Source of the DNA: Alviniconcha marisindica
Taxonomy: Eukaryota > Mollusca > Gastropoda > Provannidae
DNA: 64,000 nt
Reading direction: 5' to 3'
Assembly: GCA_018857735.1 (NCBI GenBank)
Contig: JABMCL010001668.1
Location: forward strand, 61,001-125,000
Position 1 is the stretch's first letter. Each line of letters starts with the position of its first letter. The notes under the pieces were generated by a model that worked only from the letters and a program-made list of their open reading frames with translations, ran no database searches and was not told the origin of the DNA. Position numbers and translations under genes: made by a program. Of the stretch, positions 35,847 to 49,483 are shown piece by piece.

Positions 35847-38800
35847 TTTTTTGCAAATCCTATTGCTACTTTTTAACTGTTACTGTAACTGTTAGATTTG
35901 GCTAACCCAATTTTCCATGTAGGCCCATAATAAAGTAGGTCACCCTGACCATAGTCACAAGTGCCATTTAAGCAGGTTGCTGTGGTGAGTGCCTATGGAA
36001 GAATTAAAGAAAAGAAAAGAAAAATGCCAAAACATGTTTGATTGTGCATTGATAGATGGATAGATGTTTTTTTTTCAAGATTGTATTTGTAACAGTGAAT
36101 TGGACAAATGTGTGATTTAGTGACTTGTGTTTTGAACTGGTCTGGTGTAATTTTGTAAACACATTCTAAATGAGCGATTTGATCTAGTGACTCATTGTGG
36201 TTAATGGGACATTAAAATCCAAGAACTAACTCCTTCCCCCACTGTCTTTGCAGGTTTGCTGACAACATGGGGATGCTTTTGTACTAACTTAGCTAATAAG
36301 TGCAGCAAAGTTTCATCAGTAAGGTTAACAGCAGCTAAAATATCAAGTTTTGCTGTGCATCAAATCAGCACAGCAATGTTGATCTTTATCATGGTTGCTG
36401 TTCCATTGATTGCGCCAGACTCTCCCAGCTGGTGGTTTGATGCATGCTTTACTGGTTCATCAATATATTTCATGTCCACTTCCACCTAAATCCATCCACC
36501 ACAGCTAAAAGAGCAGATGTGTGACTGTACTAAGTTAGTAAATTATCATGTTTTGAATAACAGTTTATTTGTGGGATGAATATATATCTATCCTTTGACA
36601 TTTGATTTAAGGCCCATGCTTTTTATTCCCCCCCCCCCCCCCCCAAATTCTCTTAACAACTTTGGGGCTCACACTGTGAGATTGCAGAAAGTTTCATCAT
36701 GTTGACTTTTAAAATTTTAGTGAGCTTTGTTCAGAATTGTTTTCATTCCCTCACTGTCACTTCCTGGTTCTGCAGTGTGTGTATAATTATAATGTAGGGT
36801 GTGGTGGTATGGATATTTTCAGCAGTGTTGCATGTGTTATTCACTTATTGTATAGTTTTATACATGTATACATGTATGTGTTGTACTTGTCCATTTATGA
36901 TTTTGTTGTTGTTGATAATGCAGTACACTATGAGCTCATAATTTCTTTAATTTTGTGTGTGTGGGGAATTGCACTATATTATTATATAAGGGTTATTATT
37001 GTATTAATTGCTATTATCATTAACCTGTTTGACCCTCAGATTTCTTGGTGGGGTCATTTTGACCCTCACTTTCTGTGGGGAATGTCATCAGTCAGGTCTT
37101 TAAACAGTGATGGCTTTGTGTTTACAGACATAAGAGTACATGTATGTATACATTAAATGTAGCATAATCAGCTAATGCTGACCACGTTGAATTTGTGTGT
37201 TTCAGCTTTCTGGCGGGGCCATCTTGGGAGTGGGCATCTGGTTCCTTGTAGACCCCAGCCTTCAGGATTACATTGACATCATCCACACCTCTGATGAGGA
37301 ATACTTCAGGAATGCTGCCTACCTCCTGATTGCTTTCGGTGCCTTCATCTTCCTGGTGGGCTTCTCAGGCTGCTGTGGGGCCATCATGAACAGCAAGTGT
37401 CTGCTGGGATTTGTGAGTGGACATGGCAGACACTAGACTGCAAACAGGGGATGATGTGTCTGTCTCCTCCTTTGCTGCTTGCTTTGGGGCCTGGCTTTTC
37501 TTCTTCTTTCGGAGTTTCTCTCTCTCCTAATTTTCCCAGCTGTGTTACTCCCATTGGAAATTCAGCTTGCTTTCCCAGTGGAAAGCTAGCAGCAGCAGAG
37601 TGGCGTTACACAGACAGGTCAGTCACTATAGAGTGACATTGATGTAATTCCTACATTTTGTCAGGTTTTTCTCTGCCGATGCTGTGGGATCCTGGATGTG
37701 TGCATGCCTGTGACTAGGGAAACTTGATTTTTTCACGTCATCCAAATGAAGAAAAAAAAGAAGCTTGTATACACTGATGCATACTGAGAGACAGGCTAAC
37801 TAACATCAGCACCACTACCAGCAGCAAGAAGAACAACACACACACACGCCATGCATGCACACACTCACGCATGCAAGCGCATGCACGCACATGTACATGT
37901 GGAAACCCATCCCTTCACAGTTACTGAATTACTTCATATTGTAAAGAAATAAACCTCTTGCCATGGTGCAGCCCTGGTTTAGACCACTTTTTGTTGATTA
38001 GGAGGCTAGTGTTTTATCAGGAGTGTAACTGTGCCGTGCTCAGCATAGCGCACTGCTTTTGGGGCTGAGTGAAGACTAAAAGGACAGTGGGGGAGTGTTT
38101 CTAACCTTGTGAGTATCTGTGATTGCAGTACATTTTCTTCCTGGTGATAGTATTTGCTGGAGAACTGGCTGCTGGTATTCTGGCAGCTATCTACAAGGAT
38201 GAGGTAGGTTCTTGTCTTTTAAGTAAGATTTATGCCCCCCCCCACCCCCACCCCCCACCCCCAAACCACCACAGTAAAACAGTATTTAGTTGCTATTGAT
38301 CCAAGGCCACAGGGAAATAATTCATCATGATCTGACCTTTGTGGTTGATTCTGGCATTAAATATCAAAAATCAAAGTGCTTCTTCTTTCTGTACATTGTG
38401 ATTTAATGAACTAATTTGACTTCATTAGAGCTGTGGAAGATTTTCTGTCTCCATGGACAGCTTTGGTTTTTGTGGATATACTTTATACATGCTTAATGCA
38501 AACATGCCAACTCCAGGTAAACAGGTTTGTGTCACTTAACTCCTGTAAAATGTGAACTTTATTACTAAACTGCCGTGTGTCATCATTGTGTTTAATTGCT
38601 AACAATATTATTATATGAGCATTCTGGTCTAATCATGGGTATACTTCATACTTGATCAATGATCACCAGCTGCTTAAAAAAGACACACACTGTTTTGCTT
38701 TTTGTGCTGTTGCCAGTGTAAATGGCAAGAGAACCTACATTAAACACATTTCCCTCCCAAGAAATACTGAAATATGGCTCTATTGTGAGCTTAAAATGTC

Positions 38801-39240
38801 CCAAAACAAGTGTAAAATGGGGTCCTTATTTGTTGCATGCTGACATCTTGTGGCTTTGTTGTCATCAGCAATTTAATTAACAATCAATAAATTCACCAGT
38901 TAGTCATATGGATTGATGGTAAGTATGTAAGTAACTTGTTTTTTTATGCCCCATCAACCAGGAAGGTTATTTCAGGGTGATACAGATTGATGGACCTGGA
39001 TCTGTTATACATGGTTATACTGCATCTGAAACACTGAACTTCTGAGTACTGTTACCTTGACTTTGTACTCGTTAAAAAAGTTGTTTTCTGTTCTTGTGTC
39101 CTATCTTGTCCATTTATAATAACACTCACACCTCTCACTTACCAATCACAGTAACAGTATAAATGTAAGATGAGAACAACAAAACAGCAAACAAAATGAC
39201 AAGCAAACAAACTACAACAGCAATAAACACACACACACAT

Positions 39241-39287
<47 letters not shown>

Positions 39288-42200
39288 AAGAGAAACAGCA
39301 ACAAAACAACAACCCACAAAGAAGAGTGTGCTGAGCTTCTAGTGTCCTTGAGGGCATTAACATAGAGAAGGTAGACATAAAGAGAGAGGTTTTAAGAGAC
39401 GTTTCCCCCCCCCCCCCCCAACCCCCCCACCACATCTTGTATGTGTTGCCAATCTCAAGTGCAAGTGTCTACACATTATGACAACAGGAACAACAACCAA
39501 AAGATAGAAATAGGATGGTGCACCTCTTTCCAGTATCCTCAATGAAACTAAGGCAGCTCAGGTACCTCAGAGAAAGCAGAAGTAAAGAGAAAGGGTTGAG
39601 TGAGATGTTTTGAACAGCGAGAGCATTTCAGATACACCTGAGTTCAACACACCTGACTCCCCACAGGCAGTGTGTCAGTCGTTATATCTTTTTGCTGTCA
39701 TCCCATTCTAATAATAGAACTGTCTCACCAGATCAGTTCTGCTCTTTGCATCATGCATGATTTATGTAATGAAGCCAGGCTTGATGCTTTGGGCTTGCCA
39801 TTGCAAGTACAGACAAATGTGTTCAACCTTTCATTATGGTATTGATTTTTGTCAGCACATTTTTGTGTTGCTGCATTTCACAGGGGTTCCAGACTGCAGT
39901 CATGCTCTGAGATATTGTATAGGGCCTGCAATGGCACCCTGAGTATGGTATAGTGCCAGTGCTTGCTCTGCAAACTACATGAGTATGGCAGATTAGTGTG
40001 GTGCATATATATATATTATAGAGATTGCTTAACATTTTTATTTTTAGACCCTCAGGGAAATCCCAAAAGAGAATTTTATCTTTCAGTGCCCTAGGCTGTT
40101 ACACAGAATCAAGGCTTGAGTAGCCCCCCACCACCCAAACAAAATGTCATGTTATTTATTTGATAGTCTCCTAATCCGCGAAAAATCTGAAACAGAATGA
40201 GGCCCAGAGTGCTCGTGTAGAATCAACAAACAAGGGAGTTAATTTCAGGATGTACCTCTGGTGCAGTTTATGTACCTTGTATTTACATGCATGCCAGGTG
40301 AGAGTTACCGTAGGTGACTGGTCTTTGTTGTTGTACTTGCGTTATGTATTTCAGGCACTAATTAACTCCTTTGTTTGTTGATTCTCCTAATCTGCTGTCA
40401 TCATCGGGGCAGTTGCACATTGAGTAAAATTACCTTGTGTTGCTGTTCAGTGAACGATGCATACTTGAATTACCTGATGCTTATTCAAATTAGAAGTGTA
40501 TGTATTGGCAGGATGATCAGCGATATTTTCCGGGCAATATGCAAAGGGCCTGATCCAAGAAATGGAATGACCCTATCCTATTCCTAGTGATGCTGTCACT
40601 AGTGTTAGTGTATGGAAGCATTTAGTTGAAGCTTGAAGATTCCAAGAATGAAACACGTGTTGATAAGTTGACATGAAGTTGAAATTGAAGCTGCCACCAT
40701 TTTCTCACATTTAACAAATGAGAGAAAATCATGGCAGCTTCAATTTCAACTTCATCTTGTTATAAATTCCCTCAAGAGAGGCGAATGTGGTTGGCCAATT
40801 ATCGTCTGCTCTTTGTGCTGTTTGGCTTCAGAAAAAGTTACCACAGCGTATGCTGTTCTGATCAGTGTGAACTATTCATTTTGTGAGCAGCTAATTCACT
40901 GAACATTTCTCCATTTCCCTATTATGGCACTAAAGTTTTTTTGTTTGTCATGATGCATGTGTCCATCATGTTTTGCTCATCGTTACTGTTGAGAGTACAT
41001 TTTGACCTACGGTTTAATAAATTAATGATCCTCTATTTTAACATTCAAATAAGAGTTTGTATTTTTTTTTTTAATTTCCGGGGAAGGGGTGGTGGGGTGG
41101 TAGACAATCTTCCTGGCAAATGTCAGTTTACATCAGTGTAAACCTCATTTAAGAATTGGAAACTCGTCAATGTTACTGTTAGAGTATAGCAGGCATTGAG
41201 ATGTGTTTGTTCTGTGCTTTCAGATCATCGGCAAGTTTGACACGGGGTTGACCAAATCTATCCAGGATGACTACAAAGACAACGCAGGATCTTGGGATGC
41301 TGTTCAGAAAGAGGTCAGTTGCTTTTTTGCCCCACTGGAAGGTTGTGTCCCTGTACCTGTAATTGTTAGTGTTAGGCTGGCCAGTGAGCACAGGGGGACT
41401 GAAGTGAAGGACTATCATGGGGCACTAGCGATAGAGAAATAAAAAGTAGACGCAACAATTTTCCATCTGTTTCTGGTCCCATTTCTTAGAAATTGATGTT
41501 TGAAAAGTGCAAAAACATGGCCATTTTGTGCTGAACAGTCTGCATTAGTGATGTCATGGATGAAGGCAGACTAGGGCAAAGGTATCAAATACATGGCAAG
41601 CTGTTACCATTTATTTGCTCTTCTATGTTTTTAGGCCAATGTGTTTTTGCTGCAACTGCCCATTCAGTTTGCATTAAACAATTTGTGTGAACAATTTTGT
41701 GTAAGTTGTGTCTTTATTGTTTTTTTTGTAGGTGCACTCAGGTAAACAAAATGTCCATGAACAAAATTGCTTCTTAGTTAAATATATATATAGCATTGAT
41801 TCTGAAGGTTGATGCCATGATAGATCTGCACTATGAATAAGTGAGACTAAAAGTAATCTAGCGAATGCACAGACATTTTTTGATGCTTCGCATTGGCATT
41901 ATTTGTGCTGTAACCGGACCTGCGGCCTGTTCCTCATTTTAGGTTCAGGGGGAGGCTGGAGATTGCCAAGGAGAGACACTCACACTGGAATAAACAATTG
42001 CCTCTAGTCTTCTTCATGTAGTGTGCATTTCAATCTATCAGTGTTCCTCTCGTTGTGTTCAAAATCACTACAATCGACCGACCTTGGTATCCAGAAAAAA
42101 ACCTGTGTTAGTGTTTGGTTGCTTGTCTGCTCCTCAGAAGTAGGTGTGCTGTTTCACTATGCACATATGCCACTTGAAACAGACACTAGACAAAAGATAA

Positions 42201-45200
42201 GTGGAGACAGAAGTTGCACACATGTACCGACATGACAAAAACACTGAGGCACGCTCACAGACGCGCGCACTGACCACACTCTGTCTCAGTACATACTCTC
42301 ATTCCCATTATAGTGCCGAACCAAATAAAGAAATGCATACAATTTTTATTTACACTACCACATGTTACACATAGAGAAACACAAGAACAAATCAAACTGA
42401 CACATGACTATGCCTAACCTACGCACTAAACCATAGCTAACTTAGCTACCGACATAGGCTCAGTACCAATTACCTACAAAAGTAAGTTGCACCCTTGCAC
42501 TGACTTAACTAATACTTGCATTTTGCAGCACAAAAAGACAAACAAACATAAACTTAACTAATACTTGCATTTTGCAGCACAAGAAGACAAACAAACATAA
42601 ACTTAACTAATGCTTGCATTTTGCAGCACAAGTCTTCTAAAGTAATCATGCATGCCTGCACTTTGCATCGCACTTTGCTGTAGACTGGAGGATGGTGGGG
42701 TTGATCAGCACTTTTCAGCGTCTAGACTGGGAGATGAGTGGGTTATCAGCACTTTTCAGCGTGTAGACTGGGAGGATGGAGTGGGTTGATCAGCACTTTT
42801 CAGCATGTAGACTGGGAGGATGGAGTGGGGTTGATCAGCACTTTTCAGCGTGTAGACTGGGAGGATGGAGTGGGGTTGATCAGCACTTTTCAGCATGTAG
42901 ACTGGGAGGATGGAGTGGGGTTGATCAGCACTTTTCAGCATGTAGACTGGGAGGATGGAGTGGGGTTGATCAGCACTTTTCAGCATGTAGACTGGGAGGA
43001 TGGAGTGGGGTTGATCAGCACTTTTCAGCATGTAGACTGGGAGGATGGAGTGGGGTTGATCAGCACTTTTCAGCACATGGTACAGAAAACGGGCAGGCAC
43101 TGTCTTTTATACCACCGCGCACCGCCAGTCGCTGGCAGGCAGCGTCCGACTGGACAGAAAGGGGAAGGGGGCAACTCAGGGCCCATAACTCGAGCTAGCT
43201 TACACAGCTCTCTCGCTACAGTGCAAAACGAATTGTTTAGCTGATCAAATACATTTCCGTTGACAGAATCCAAAGGATTCCAAAGTGCATGGGCCATTAC
43301 ATACATACGCGCTAGAAAAGGATACAGTCACTCATTCAGAATCGCATGCCAATGTGCACAGTGAGTTTGCTCGAGAGCAGAGAATAGCGCTATATAAAAG
43401 CTATGAATAATAATAATAACATCAGCTAAGTGCTATAACTTCCTCAACAAATTGAGCACAGTTAAGCCTTCAGTAAAAACTGAAGACGTTTAATGTTGTC
43501 AGCCAAAAGACTAGCTGAGAGGACTGGCCAGCCTTAGCTCATACTGCTACAGGGTGTGGATATAATGCAAATTTAGATCAGTGGATAACAGTTTGGTCCA
43601 TGGAGACTGCATCTCTGTGGACTGTCCATGGACAGGTTGTCCACACAATGAAGACCCAACTTTTGATGGCATAAAAAAAGCTGCTTGCGGTCTGTTTTTT
43701 GTACAATGTTGCTGTTTTTATTTTTCTGTTGTTTATTCCATTTCCACAGTCACCAGTTTCAGTATTCAGCAGCTTTTCATTTTATGCAGGGGTCATAATC
43801 TGTAAAGGTGGCCACCGGCATGATGCTCAAAATCAAAACTTGAAATTTTAGATCCAGAGAAAAGGAACAGTGTGTCCTGAAACACTCGCCCACCACTTAC
43901 CGTAGGGCTTTCACTGGAGTGAGAGTACCACAGCAAGGGAGGTAACTCCGCAAGACCATGCATGATGTACAAAAACGTGAATAATAAATACATTCTTTAT
44001 TCACCACTGTCAGCGAGTGGATGAAAAAATTCAGCATACATCGGTCCTTTTTCAGAAGTTTTCCGTGCAGTGGAGCTTCATAAAAATTGTGTTTAATTCT
44101 CCCCCAAATTGATGTTTCCGTTTTTGTTTAATTGTGGTATGCAGTACTATGGCCACTCAGTCCAAAGGAAACTGTTTACTAAAACTCAAACTGTTATGTG
44201 TGTTGTCCCATTGCTCCAGCTTGTATCCCACCAAAAATGATAACAGAATGCTGCTTTTTGCAGCTTCCACTTGAAAGATAAGTTTATAGGATTACACTAA
44301 AATTACATCTGTATTGTCAGTTGTATACACCACAAGTACAATCAGCTTGCAGACATTTTGTCCCAAAACTTCAGTCAAAAAATTCATTCAGTTAAAAAAA
44401 TCACAGGATATGAATCAACCATTCAGACTTTGTTCAGTAAATGCTCAATGGAAACTGGAAAGAGGAAGTTTGCTTTGATTTCAGTTGATTTTTCTCTCAT
44501 CAGGTGTACCATGTTTTAGATGGTCATTGCTTTGATTTTAGCTGGTGTGTTGATTTTGATCTTCATTATACCCTGTTTGACATGGTGCTTGCTTTGTTGA
44601 GTTGATTTTTATCTCAGAAAGTGTACCCCGTTTGAGATGGTGCTGGCTTTGTTTTCAGCTAAAATGCTGCGGTGGCGTTAGTCCTGATGACTACTCCAAC
44701 AGCACCTGGCAAAGAACAGCAACCCCTCCTGTGAGTTTGTTCAGCAGTCACTGAACTACAGCATGACCTGCCAAACTATCTGTTGATTTATCTGTTGATA
44801 TGTGGACAGGTGACCCCCTGACCATTGCTTATTTTACTGTATGTGGACAGGTGACCATCGGTTACCAAACTGCTTGTGGACAGGTGACCATTGGTTACTT
44901 CACTGTATGTGATAGGTGACCATCAGTTACTGTATGTGGACATGTGAACATCAGTTTGGTTACCTTGCTGCATGTGGACAGGTGTAATAGTTATGAGTTA
45001 CTTTAAGTTACTGCATGTCAGCAGGTTTGACTATCAGCTACCTTACTGTATGTGGACAGGTGACCATCAGTTTAATGACATTAATGTATGTAACAGGTTT
45101 TTATCATCGGTTACTGTGCTGTACATGGACAGGTGACCATCAGTTCCATGACCTTAATCAAGTTAATGCATGGGGCAGGTTTGACTGTCAGTTACTATGC

Positions 45201-46183
45201 TGTATATGGACAGGCGGACATCTGTTCAGTACCTAAATGTACAGGGCAAGTTTGACACAGATGTCTCTAAACAGCTACAAAACGTCAGTGAAACTCTGTG
45301 TGTGGGGGTGATGGGTGAGTGTGCAGTCAGTGTTTCACCATCATCTGCTTTGTGCAGCTGTGCCAGATGGGGGTTAAAAACCAGTTGTAGAAAATTCAGA
45401 ACTGACATTTGTAAAGCACACACACCACACACACACAGACACACACAACAAAAACAACAACAAAAACAACAAACAGAAAGAAACAACAACAACAACAAAC
45501 AGACCAAAAAACAACAACAGTAACAGACTAACACAAATAAAACACAAAGATCAAAATCTATTAATCTTCAATAATTCAGTGTTCACTGCTTTTCCTGTTC
45601 AGGCTTTGGTGCTCTTCTGTGTTTTATACATGTGCCTTTCTTTTGTTTGCACACAGCACTTCCTGTGGTAGGTTTGGGAAGCTTGAACTGCACAGATCTT
45701 GTTTTTACCTATTTGTTCTAAAATGATTAAGCATGGCACTGGTGGAAAGAAAAAGCTGAAGGAACATGCCAACCACCTTGGATAAGTTTTCAAAAAGCCT
45801 GAGCAGTGTGGAGAATCAGCCAGAATAATTTCCTTAGACCTGAATAGCTGTGTCATTGTCCGGCTTCCTTTTGTGTTGCATCCTCATCTTCCAGACTGTT
45901 TCTACACATCTTCAATGCCTTTTTGATACTGTGCTCATCCTGTTGCCAGCTGTTCTCCTGATTTTTTTGCTGCTCTGTTCTGAGTAGTAAAAGCATACTT
46001 ATGTCTTATGAAACCAGCATGGCAAAAGAACTAAGACAGGAGCCTTCAAACAGCACATAACGGACAAGCACAATGTCTGAAGAAGTAATAACTAGTATTT
46101 ATAAGACAGTGTGTCTGTAGTTTCGCATGTTTTGCAAGTACAGGTACAGGTACAGTCTTTAACTTTTGAACTTTTTTTTACAA

Positions 46184-46260
<77 letters not shown>

Positions 46261-47286
46261 CTTAATGCATCTATGTGCATCTTGAACAATGGCTCAGTGC
46301 ATGATAATGATAGTCTTTTTTTTTTCTTTTTTTTCCATACTCAAGTCATCGTCACTTTAGAGAGTGAAGAAGTCTCCAACTTGCTGTTGCAATACACGTT
46401 TCTCTCCAGCTTCAGGGTGCATATCCCCTACTGACCGCTGCCTCTGCACCCTGCCTGGTTAAAGCTTGGCTTTTACTTTTAGCTGATACTGGCAGATTCC
46501 TGGCTGGGTTGTTTATCTTCTAGAGTGGGTGGCCTGTTGTCAACCGGCTTAGATGTAGAGCTAGTAGAAGAAACCAGTTTAGAACTATTATCACCACTCT
46601 GATGAAGAAAACAAGTCAAGAGTAATATGCATTGCTTTGTGTGGCCTCATATGGAGCTGCAAAATGTGGTCATTCCCACATACAAATGAACGGCAGGAAA
46701 CTAGTAATGCGGCCAGTAACTGATGTAGGCAGTGAACTACCACTGACCTCCTTTGATGTCACCCACCCTGGCCTGACCAAGCTGTTAAAGTTGATACGTT
46801 CTGACAACTGACTGGGCACCCCAATATTAGAGAGACAGAGTGAGAGAGAGAGACTGATTACAGCTTTTAATTAAAACACATTCTGTCACATAAATCTGGA
46901 CTTTTTTGGCATTATATGGTGAAAGCATGGGGTTTAAGCAGTTGCATGAGAGGGGTATATTTTGCATAGAAAAATGCAGTAAGTTAGTTAGATAGTTGGT
47001 GCTTTGAGCCCAGTCAACCACAAAGGGTTATATCAGGGCTAAATATATACAAAATGCAGCATTTTCTGCACATGAGTGGTGTTCAGAATACCATTCTTCC
47101 AAACAAAGTCCAGTGCTGCCAGTTGTCAGCGCTCATTCTCTTACCAGGCTCCAGTTATCTGGTACCAACTCTGTACTTCTGTCTGTCATTCTGCCTCTGT
47201 CAGTTCTTTTAAATCTTCCTTGAGAGCCTTTTCCTTTAAAAAATTTTTTTTTTTTTTAAATCCCATTGCCCTGATATACGACTGTG

Positions 47287-47324
<38 letters not shown>

Positions 47325-49311
47325 ATTCATGTTGCATGCATTGAATTTTGAAAATATGTACATTTAAAGAATGTGTAAGCGCTTAGGGCCTGTGCAGGTT
47401 AGGCATTCTAAGTGTTCATTATTAGTAGTATATCTGCGACCCCTGACCCATGTATGCATTGTAACATGACGCCACTGGCCTTGATTGGACACTGAACTTG
47501 GTGCTTCGTGGCGTAAAATCAGCAATGCATCATTCAGTCTGACGTTAATAAATTTAGGCAAACATTTGTGTGATGTGATAACAGTTTACCATTGTGCTGA
47601 CTGTTTTTTGTTCTTGTTGTTTTTCATTTGTTTTATACAGTACTCACCCTGATATAACCGTACTGGGTGACTGGGCGTAAAACACCAACTTACTTACTTT
47701 ATACGGTACATTTACTGTTGTGCTCTTTTTTCTTTTCCACATTCATTTTATATATAAATATAATGATCCTGTATACTGATTTGTCAATGCTGGTGTCTGT
47801 TTTCAGGTGCAGATCCCGCTGTCTTGCTGTAAACTGGAGAACAATACTGCAATCAATGCAACACTGTGCCAGAATAAAATTTCCAAAGACTTCTACTATA
47901 GTAATGTGAGTGACACCAGTCTGTCCATGCCTGTCTGTTGGTCAGTCTGTTTATCCAGCCATCACATACTGTGAGCAGTACCATTGTCTGTTGATGCCTG
48001 TCTGTCTGTCAGCCTATCGGTCCAACTATCACATACTGTGAGTGGTGCCATTGTCAGATCATGCCTGTCTTTCTGTCCGATCATCACACCATTGTCTGTT
48101 CATGCCTGTCTTTCTGTCCAATCATCACACCATTGTCTGTTCATGCCTGTCTTTCTGTCCAATCATCACACCATTGTCTGTTCATGCCTGTCTTTCTGTC
48201 CGATCATCACACCATTGTCTGTTCATGCCTGTCTTTCTGTCCAACCATCACACCATTATCAGATCATTACACCATTGTCTGTTCATGCCTGTCTTTCTGT
48301 CCGATCATCACACCATTGTCTGTTCATGCCTGTCTTTCTGTCCAATCATCACACCATTATCAGATCATCACACCATTGTCTGTTCATGCCTGTCTTTCTG
48401 TCCAATCATCACACCATTGTCTGTTCATGCCTGTCTTTCTGTCCAACCATCACACCATTATCAGATCATCACACCATTGTCTGTTCATGCCTGTCTTTCT
48501 GTCCAGTCATCACACCATTGTCTGTTCATGCCTGTCTTTCTGTCCAACCATCACACCATTATCAGATCATGCCTGTCTTTCTGTCCAACCATCACACCAT
48601 TGTCAGATCATGCCTGTCTTTCTGTCCAACCATTACATACTGTGACTAGTGATTGACAGCATTGTCAGTTCATGCCTGTCTTTCTGTCCAACCATTACAT
48701 ACTGTGACTAGTGATTGACAGCATTGTCAGTTCATGCCTGTCTTTCTGTCCAACCATTACATACTGTGACTAGTGATTGACACCATTGTCAGATCATGCC
48801 TGTCTTTCTGTCCAACCATTACATACTGTGACTAGTGATTGACACCATTGTCAGTTCATGCCTGTCTTTCTGTCCAACCATTACATACTGTGACTAGTGA
48901 TTGACACCATTGTCAGATCATGCCTGTCTTTCTGTCCAACCATTACATACTGTGACTAGTGATTGACACCATTGTCAGATCATGCCTGTCTTTCCGTCCA
49001 ACCATTACATACTTTGACTAGTGATTGACACCATTGTCAGTTCTTGCCTGTCTTTCCGTCCAACCATTACATACTGTGACTAGTGATTGACACCATTGTC
49101 AGTTCATGCCTGTCTTTCTGTCCACCCATTACATACTGTGACTAGTGATTGACAGCATTGTCAGATCATGCCTGTCTTTCTGTCCAACCATCACACCATT
49201 GTCAGATCATCACACCATTGTCAGATCATCACACCATTGTCAGATCATGCCTGTCTGTCAGCCTATCATCTTCATGACTGGATGTTAAAAAGAAACACTG
49301 TTCAGTCAGTA

Positions 49312-49399
<88 letters not shown>

Positions 49400-49423
49400 G
49401 TGTGTGTGTGTGTGTATGTGTGT

Positions 49424-49483
<60 letters not shown>

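Noticed and set aside
36256..36489. Possible extra tetraspanin exon with a hydrophobic stretch in intron 1
   Set aside because: A TTTGCAG acceptor precedes it, but the protein does not fit any tetraspanin segment, and exon 1 joins exon 2 seamlessly.
42738..43244. Frames of 168, 140 and 114 codons on both strands
   Set aside because: All come from the 45-bp intron 4 array.
47984..48656. Three overlapping ~200-codon frames
   Set aside because: Intron 6 minisatellite translated in three frames. The true coding sequence here is exon 6, which ends at 47905.
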